The notes under the pieces were generated by a model. It saw nothing but the letters and a program-made list of their open reading frames with translations, was not told where the DNA came from and did not search any database. A DNA stretch of 60,015 bases from Geminicoccaceae bacterium. Lineage in GTDB: Bacteria; Pseudomonadota; Alphaproteobacteria; Geminicoccales; Geminicoccaceae. Positions 52,831 to 60,015 of the stretch are shown here, piece by piece; the stretch's first letter is position 1, and each line of letters opens with the position of its first letter. A program made the translations under genes and the position numbers. The stretch is taken from contig JANQNY010000061.1 in NCBI GenBank assembly GCA_028279345.1, forward strand, positions 1-60,015, given 5' to 3'.

Positions 52831-53645
52831 GCCGCACGCCGCCGGTCTGGCCCGCCAAGCCGCGCCAGGTACTCGCGCGCCAGATGCGCGTAGGCGATCG
52901 CGCCGGCGCACTGCACGTCGTAGAGCTGCACCGGCTGGCCGTGGGACGGTGCCTCCGAGATGCGGACATTGCGCGGGATCACGGTCTCGAAAACCCGGGC
53001 TCCCATGAAGCTGCGCACATCCGCCGCCACCTGATCCGAGAGGTTGTTGCGCCGGTCGTACATGGTCAAGACAATACCCTCGATTCTCAACTTTGAGTTG
53101 TTCATTCGCCGCACCCTGTCCACGGTCCGAACGATCATGCTCAGCCCCTCGAGCGCGAAGAACTCGCACTGCAGCGGGATCAGCACCCCGTCGGCGGCAG
53201 CCAGCGCATTGACGGTCAAGAGGCCCAAGGACGGCGGACAGTCGACCAGAATCAGATCGTAGCCGGCGCGCAGCGGCTCGAGCACGCGGGCGAGACGCTG
53301 ATTGCGTTCCGGGTCGCGCGCCAGCTCGACCTCGGCCGCCGACAAGTCCACGACGGACGGCAGCACGTCGAGGCCGGCGATGGCCGTCGCCTGAACCGCC
53401 GAGCGCGCGTCGGTCCGCTGCAGCAGCACATCGTAGAAGCTCACCCGTCGCTGCGCCTGGCCGAGGCCCAGATGCGTCGTCGCGTTGCCCTGCGGGTCGA
53501 TATCGACCAGGAGCACGCGCCGTTTCGCTTCGGCGAGCGCCGCGCCGAGGTTGACCGCGGTCGTCGTCTTGCCGACGCCGCCCTTCTGGTTGGCGACGGC
53601 AACGAGGCGCCCGGCGGGTTCAGCTCCCTGCACGGGCTCGGACAT
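52827..53645 (-). CDS. parA: Chromosome-partitioning ATPase ParA
   Basis: 272-residue deviant-Walker ATPase: VAVANQKGGVGKTTTAVNLG with signature Lys21 and Lys26, VLLVDIDPQGNATTHLG and LILVDCPPSLGLLTVNAL. Drives movement of ParB-parS complexes over the nucleoid. It overlaps the end of rsmG by 26 bases and parB by four, in the conserved alphaproteobacterial order mnmG-rsmG-parA-parB. Confidence 0.97.
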   Translation of the reverse strand: MSEPVQGAEPAGRLVAVANQKGGVGKTTTAVNLGAALAEAKRRVLLVDIDPQGNATTHLGLGQAQRRVSFYDVLLQRTDARSAVQATAIAGLDVLPSVVDLSAAEVELARDPERNQRLARVLEPLRAGYDLILVDCPPSLGLLTVNALAAADGVLIPLQCEFFALEGLSMIVRTVDRVRRMNNSKLRIEGIVLTMYDRRNNLSDQVAADVRSFMGARVFETVIPRNVRISEAPSHGQPVQLYDVQCAGAIAYAHLAREYLARLGGPDRRRAA

Positions 53646-54242
53646 TCTTAAGCTCCAACAGCACCCCGTCCGGATGGCTGAGGCTCGGGTGACGATCGAC
53701 CGTCATCTTCCAACCGCGCGCCGCTGCGGTCAATTCGCGTTCGACGCTCGCACCCTTGAGAAACAGGCAGCGACCGCCCGCCGCCAGGATCGGACCAGCA
53801 TAACCGAGCAGGGTGGACAGCGGCGCCACCGCACGGGCGGTCACCACGTCGAACCGTCGGGACTTGAGGTTCTCAGCGCGCGCGTGAACGACCTCGACCG
53901 CGGTACCCGTCGCGCGGGCGACCTCTTCGAGAAATCGGCACTTCTTGCCAGTCGCCTCCACCAGCGTGACGCGCGCGGCACCAAGGATCGCCAAGACCAA
54001 GCCCGGAAAGCCGGCGCCGCTGCCGAGATCGACCAGGCTCGGTGACCCCGGCGGCACGTGGCGGAAGAGCTGTGCCGAATCAAGCACATGTCGGCGCCAA
54101 GGATCGGCGAGTGTCGCGGGGCCCACCAAGTTGAAGCGGCCCTGCCACTCGCGGAGGAGCGCCACATAGGCTTCGAGCCGCGCACGGGTCAGGTCGTCGA
54201 GGCCAAACAGCGACTGCAGCTCGGCCGCCGTAAATGGCGTGG

Positions 54243-54246
<4 letters not shown>
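53620..54246 (-). CDS. rsmG: 16S rRNA (guanine527-N7)-methyltransferase
   Basis: 208 residues, SAM-dependent Rossmann methyltransferase (RsmG/GidB). Motifs: [14 protein letters not shown] N-terminal helix pair, [26 protein letters not shown] (SAM loop) and [22 protein letters not shown]. Methylates G527 of 16S rRNA; loss gives low-level streptomycin resistance. Overlaps mnmG in an ATGA junction. Confidence 0.96.
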
Positions 54247-56090
<1,844 letters not shown>

Positions 56091-56164
56091 GGGCGCTAGA
56101 TGCGGCGCCGGTGGCACGAGGTCAACCGAGGCCCTATCAAGGAACGCCGCCGGGAGATCGAGGG

Positions 56165-58705
56165 ATGAGCGGGCCACTCCTGACCACCATTGCGGGCTTT
56201 GCCCTCGTTTTGCTCGCGGTCGCCGTCATCCCGGTGCTCGCAGCGCGCGTGCGGCTGCCCGTGGCGACCCTGCAGGCGAGCCTCGGGATCAGCCTGGGTG
56301 CCGTGATCCTGCTCGCCGCCGGGCCACTCGGCCAGGACATGCCCCCGGCCGCAGCGACGGCACTGGTCGAACCGCTGCGCGCCCTGCTCGACGCGCTCGC
56401 GGCTCTCGGCGCCCAGGGCGTGTTGGCGCTGTTCCTGCCACCCTTGCTGTTCGACGCGGCGTTGCGCGTCGATACGCGGCTGCTGGTGGCCGATCTGGCG
56501 CCGGTGCTGCTGCTCGCGGTGGTGGCGGTGCTGCTCACGACGGCGCTCGTCGCGTTCGGGCTGACGCTGACGGGCACCATGCCGCTGCTCTGGGCGATCC
56601 TCTTGGGCGCCGTGGTCGCCACCACCGACCCGTCCGCGGTGCTGGGGGTCTTCCGCGAGGTGGGCGCGCCGCGGCGGCTGCAGGCCCTGGTGGAGGGCGA
56701 GAGCCTGCTCAACGACGCGGCGGCGATCGTGCTCTTCGTTGCCGTGAGTGAAATCCTCCGTGGCGGGGTCGCACCGTCGCCGTCGGCAGCGTCGGCGGCC
56801 TTCGCCTGGAGCTTCTTGGGCGGGGGCTTGTTGGGCGCCGGCCTCGGCTATCTCGGCGGGCTCGTGATCGTTCGGCTGCGCGCACATGCCGACGCGGTCG
56901 TCACCATCAGCCTCGCGCTCCCCTATCTCGCCTTCGTCGTTGCCGAACGCTCGCTCGGCGTCTCCGGCGTGGTGGCGATCGTCGTCGCGGGTCTCGTCCT
57001 GGGACGTACGCTCGACGCAAGCTTGCCACCGGCGCTCGCCCGGCAGGTCCTGAGCCTTTGGGGCCAGCTCGCCAGTTGGGCGGGTGCCCTGGTCGTCGTC
57101 GGCGCGACCTTGCTCATACCCGTCATCTTGCGCCCGGCGATGTTCGACGTCGGCGGTCTCGTCGCGGTGGTGGTGGCCTGCCTCGTCGCCCGCGCACTCG
57201 TGCTCTATGCGCTGCTGCCCCTGCTCGCGCGCGCTCGGATCGCCCAGCCGATCGACCAGAGCTACCGCTTCGCCATGCTCTGGGGCGGGCTGCGCGGTGC
57301 GGTCACGGTGGCGCTCGCGCTCACGGTCGTGACCGACGCCACGCTCGGCGGCGCTGAAGCGGCGCAGGTGGCGATGCTGGGGTGCGCCTTCGTGCTCGTG
57401 ACCCTCTTCATTCAGGCGCCCAGTCTGCCGCTGGTGCTGCGCTGGCTCGATCTCGGCGGCCTGTCGCGCTTCGACCGGCTGCTCAAGAGCCAGGCCGGCC
57501 GTGCCGCAAGCCAGCGGGTTGCTGAGCGTGCTACCGATCTGCGGATCAGCTTCGGCCTGGAGATGGCCGAATCGGCTTTGCCCACCGAGGCGCTGCTGGC
57601 CGCCCCCGTCACCGAACCGCCCGAAAGCGAGCGCCGCGAGCGCATGCTGGCGGCATTGGCGAGCCTTACGGAACGCGAGGCCGAGGTCTATCGCGAGTTC
57701 CACGACACCGGCTTCATTGGCGAACGGGCAGCACCGGCGCTACTGCGCGGCCCGGCGGTGCTCGCCGAGACACTGCGCGCAGAGGGGCTCACCGCCTACG
57801 CCACGGCCGCCAAGCGGGAGCTGGCCTACGACCGTGCGCTGAGGCTCTGCCAATGGACCTATCGGCGCCTTGGCGTCGCCGGCCCCTTGGCGCGGACGCT
57901 CGCGGTCCGATACGAGCTGGTCCTGGTGCGCCGGGCGGCGCTGATGCGCCTGCGCCGCGACGTTGCCGACGACCTGGCGATCATGATCGACGACGATTCG
58001 GCGACGCGCGTCGACACGGTCCTGTCGGCGCGGCTCGAAGGGCATCAGAAGGCCATCGATGGCCTCCGCGGCCAGTACCCGGCCTTCGCCCGCGCGCTCG
58101 AATCGCGTTTGCTCACCCGTGCCACGCTGCGCCTGGAGCGCGAGATCTATCGAGAGCTGCGCGACGACGGCCTGTTGAGCGGCGCTGCCTTCGGCGAGCT
58201 GCAGCAGGAGGTCGTCGCCAAGCAGCGCGCCACCCAGCGACTCCCTCGCCTCGACTTGCGCATCGACCGCGGGCGCCTGCTGGCGCGTGTGCCGCTCGTC
58301 GAGCAGCTCGACCCGCGGACGCAAGGCCGGCTCAGGCGGGCGCTGCGGCCGGGGCTCGTCGTGCCCGGCGACCGCTTGATCCGCCGCGGCGACGCCGGTG
58401 ACAGCATGTTCTTCATTGCCGACGGGGCGGTCGAGGTCCGCTGGCCAGGTGGACGCAGCACGCTCGGTAGCGGCGACGTTTTCGGCGAGATCGCGCTCAT
58501 CACCGGTCAGCCGCGCACGGCCGACGTGGTCGCCCTCACCTACGTCCAATATCTGGTCCTCCGCCGCGACGACTTCGACCGTGTCACCGCGCGCGACGAG
58601 GCGTTTCGCCGTGCCCTCACCGCGCTGGCGGCGGCGCGTGCGCACGAGCAGCGGCTGCCAGCGGATGTTTCACGTGAAACAGGCGACGTGGTGGCGGGCG
58701 GCTAG
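56165..58705 (+). CDS. CPA1-family Na+(K+)/H+ antiporter with C-terminal cyclic-nucleotide-binding domain
   Basis: About 846 residues. Residues 1-420 form a 12-13-helix CPA1 antiporter with [40 protein letters not shown], the ND ion-binding pair included. A long cytosolic helical region follows, then near residues 730-830 a cNMP-binding (CRP-like) domain: [41 protein letters not shown]. This layout resembles sperm-type NHE and bacterial cNMP-gated exchangers. The parS site TGTTTCACGTGAAACA lies in its final codons. Placed between mnmG and mnmE. Confidence 0.93.
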   Translation: MSGPLLTTIAGFALVLLAVAVIPVLAARVRLPVATLQASLGISLGAVILLAAGPLGQDMPPAAATALVEPLRALLDALAALGAQGVLALFLPPLLFDAALRVDTRLLVADLAPVLLLAVVAVLLTTALVAFGLTLTGTMPLLWAILLGAVVATTDPSAVLGVFREVGAPRRLQALVEGESLLNDAAAIVLFVAVSEILRGGVAPSPSAASAAFAWSFLGGGLLGAGLGYLGGLVIVRLRAHADAVVTISLALPYLAFVVAERSLGVSGVVAIVVAGLVLGRTLDASLPPALARQVLSLWGQLASWAGALVVVGATLLIPVILRPAMFDVGGLVAVVVACLVARALVLYALLPLLARARIAQPIDQSYRFAMLWGGLRGAVTVALALTVVTDATLGGAEAAQVAMLGCAFVLVTLFIQAPSLPLVLRWLDLGGLSRFDRLLKSQAGRAASQRVAERATDLRISFGLEMAESALPTEALLAAPVTEPPESERRERMLAALASLTEREAEVYREFHDTGFIGERAAPALLRGPAVLAETLRAEGLTAYATAAKRELAYDRALRLCQWTYRRLGVAGPLARTLAVRYELVLVRRAALMRLRRDVADDLAIMIDDDSATRVDTVLSARLEGHQKAIDGLRGQYPAFARALESRLLTRATLRLEREIYRELRDDGLLSGAAFGELQQEVVAKQRATQRLPRLDLRIDRGRLLARVPLVEQLDPRTQGRLRRALRPGLVVPGDRLIRRGDAGDSMFFIADGAVEVRWPGGRSTLGSGDVFGEIALITGQPRTADVVALTYVQYLVLRRDDFDRVTARDEAFRRALTALAAARAHEQRLPADVSRETGDVVAGG
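58666..58681. promoter_or_regulatory. parS centromere site 1
   Basis: TGTTTCACGTGAAACA is an exact match to the canonical 16-base parS palindrome that ParB binds. It lies inside the last codons of the antiporter gene, where it encodes VSRET, so it is preserved within coding sequence. parAB lies 5 kb away, as in other Alphaproteobacteria. Confidence 0.96.
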
Positions 58706-58736
58706 AGCTTGATCGACCCGATCTGAGCCAACCGCC

Positions 58737-58750
58737 GTTTCACGTGAAAC
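58737..58750. promoter_or_regulatory. parS centromere site 2
   Basis: GTTTCACGTGAAAC, the 14-base core of parS, with one changed base at each outer position of the 16-base consensus. It lies 55 bases from site 1 in the same short convergent region, directly next to the mnmE stop codon. Confidence 0.93.
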
Positions 58751-60015
58751 TCACTTGCCGATACAGAAGCTCGCGAACAGGCGATCGAGCAACGCTTCGA
58801 CGCCGCCGGCGCCGGTGAGTGTGCCCAAGTGCTGCTGCGCGCGCCTGAGCTCCTCCGCCTGCAGCACCGGCTCGGCGGTGGTCGTGGCTCGATCGAGGTC
58901 GGCCACGGCAGCCGCCAGGGCGTGGCGATGCCGCTCCCGTGTCCAGAGCGCCGCGTCGGCACCACCGAGTCCCGCCGCAGCCGCCACACGCAGGGCACCG
59001 AGCACCTGGTCCAGCCCGCCGGCGACCAGCGTGCTCGCCGGCAGCAGGTCGCGACCCTTCCAGCGGTGCGGCAGCGGCGGCGCGAGGTCCGCCTTGCTCA
59101 ACGCCAACAGGTCGCTGGGCGCGAGCGTGAGCGGCGGCAACGCGTCCGGATCGGGCCAACGCGCGCCGTCGACGAGGATCAGGCGCAGGTCGGCCTCCGC
59201 AGCCGCCCGTTCGGCGCGGCGGACGCCTTCGGCCTCGATCGCGTCGTCGCTCGCCCTGAGGCCGGCCATGTCGACCAACGTCAGCGGCCACCCGTCGAGC
59301 TCGAGCGCCACTTCGAGAACGTCCCGGGTGGTCCCCGGCACGGCCGTGACGATGGCCACGTCACGTTGGACTAACATATTGATAAGGCTTGATTTTCCGG
59401 CGTTGGGCACACCGACGAGCGCAACCCTGAGACCGGCCCGCAGCCGCTCGCCGCGATCGTCCTGGAGCACAGCCGCGATCTCGTGTCGGAGCTGCGCGAG
59501 CAAGTCGGGCTCTGCAGCGTCGTCCGCAACATCACCTTCATCCGCGAAGTCGAGGCTTGCCTCCAGGCGCGCGCGCAGGCTCAGCAGGCGGTCGCTCCAT
59601 GCCGCCACGCATCGGCCGAGCGCGCCATCGAGCTGGCGCAACGCCTGGCGCGCTTGGCCCTCGGTCTCGGCGTCGATGAGATCCGCGATCGCCTCGGCCT
59701 GGGCGAGATCCAACCGACCGTTGAGAAAGGCGCGACGGGTGAACGCGCCCGGCGGCGCCGGCTCCAGTCCGTCTAGTGCGCCGAGCGCCTGGAGCAGACG
59801 CCGCGTGGCCAGGAGCCCACCATGCAGGTGGAATTCGACGACGTCCTCGCCGGTGAAGCTCCGCGGCGCGGCGAAGGTCACCAGCAGCGCGTCGTCGATC
59901 GCGGCACCGCTGTCCGGATGCGTGAGGCGGCGATGGGCGAGGCGCCTGGCTGAGGGCAGGCCACCGGCGATCGTACGCGCAACGGCGAACGCCCGCGGCC
60001 CGGAGACGCGCACGA
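58751..60015 (-). CDS. mnmE: tRNA modification GTPase MnmE, 3' part (start outside window)
   Basis: About 420 residues of a typically 440-450-residue protein; the first 20 or so residues (before VRVSGPRAFAVARTI) lie beyond the right edge. Visible: the tetrahydrofolate-binding N-terminal domain, the helical domain, and the inserted G domain with P-loop VGVPNAGKSSLINML, VPGTTRDVLEV and LVDMAGLR. The C-terminus FCIGK carries the catalytic-type CxGK motif. Partner of MnmG in U34 tRNA modification. Ends at a parS site. Confidence 0.97.
   Translation of the reverse strand, partial: VRVSGPRAFAVARTIAGGLPSARRLAHRRLTHPDSGAAIDDALLVTFAAPRSFTGEDVVEFHLHGGLLATRRLLQALGALDGLEPAPPGAFTRRAFLNGRLDLAQAEAIADLIDAETEGQARQALRQLDGALGRCVAAWSDRLLSLRARLEASLDFADEGDVADDAAEPDLLAQLRHEIAAVLQDDRGERLRAGLRVALVGVPNAGKSSLINMLVQRDVAIVTAVPGTTRDVLEVALELDGWPLTLVDMAGLRASDDAIEAEGVRRAERAAAEADLRLILVDGARWPDPDALPPLTLAPSDLLALSKADLAPPLPHRWKGRDLLPASTLVAGGLDQVLGALRVAAAAGLGGADAALWTRERHRHALAAAVADLDRATTTAEPVLQAEELRRAQQHLGTLTGAGGVEALLDRLFASFCIGK

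Noticed and set aside
56096..57703. A 535-codon minus-strand open frame opposite the antiporter
   Set aside because: Low-complexity His/Gln/Arg-rich translation caused by GC-rich codons of the real plus-strand gene.

Overview
The window is a contiguous piece of a high-GC (roughly two-thirds G+C) alphaproteobacterial chromosome. The evidence is the mnmE / mnmG-rsmG-parA-parB block next to two parS sites at the right end, a FliX homologue (a flagellar regulator typical of Alphaproteobacteria) divergent from flgI, and a urease operon with acetyltransferase and membrane-protein genes between ureA and ureB. A member of the Rhodospirillales/Geminicoccales breadth is my inference; no rRNA or tRNA gene is present to fix the taxonomy.

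Left third (1-16.5 kb): the 5' end of an HtrA-like protease, an arylamine N-acetyltransferase, a complete urease operon on the minus strand (ureD-ureA-GNAT-membrane protein-ureB-ureC-ureE-ureF-ureG), a membrane-anchored adenylate cyclase with a [2Fe-2S] domain, a secreted glutathione peroxidase, prolyl iminopeptidase, a CBS-domain protein, cytochrome c', a PfkB sugar kinase, cytochrome b561, an XdhC-like protein and a CpdA-like cAMP phosphodiesterase. Together with a C-terminal cyclic-nucleotide-binding domain on an antiporter at 56-59 kb, the window holds a candidate cAMP maker, breaker and receptor.

Motility block (16.6-26.6 kb): a CheY-like receiver, a ~900-residue exported proline-rich/helical-repeat protein, and a tightly packed minus-strand operon flgI-flgJ(N)-flgN-flgK-flgL-fliW preceded by a good sigma-54 type promoter; fliX is divergent. 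A decayed second copy of the fliX 3' end lies just beyond it.

Accessory block (27.0-39.7 kb): by eye lower in GC, bounded on the left by the fliX relic and on the right by an AT-rich stretch and a truncated rimO start. It carries a LysR regulator divergent from a four-gene oxidoreductase/enoyl-CoA-hydratase operon of unknown substrate, then an acetoin/2,3-butanediol catabolic set (acoA-acoB-acoC, an AhpD-like protein, butanediol dehydrogenase and an AcoR-like regulator). It looks like an acquired metabolic island.

Right third (39.8-60 kb): an acyl-CoA synthetase, a condensation-domain acyltransferase, a TauE/SafE permease, DUF1127 and CarD-like small proteins, glutathione synthetase, a HIT protein, an AraC regulator, a low-GC FAD monooxygenase, a GST/quinone-reductase pair divergent from an HxlR regulator, a TetR regulator divergent from an azoreductase with two matching operators, then parB, parA, rsmG, mnmG, a CPA1 antiporter and the 3' part of mnmE.

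The most notable unexplained structure is a dispersed long palindrome: two intergenic copies (11378-11448 and 20065-20137) share a nearly identical 24-base centre but have different, each self-complementary, stems; a third decayed copy is near 13.5 kb.
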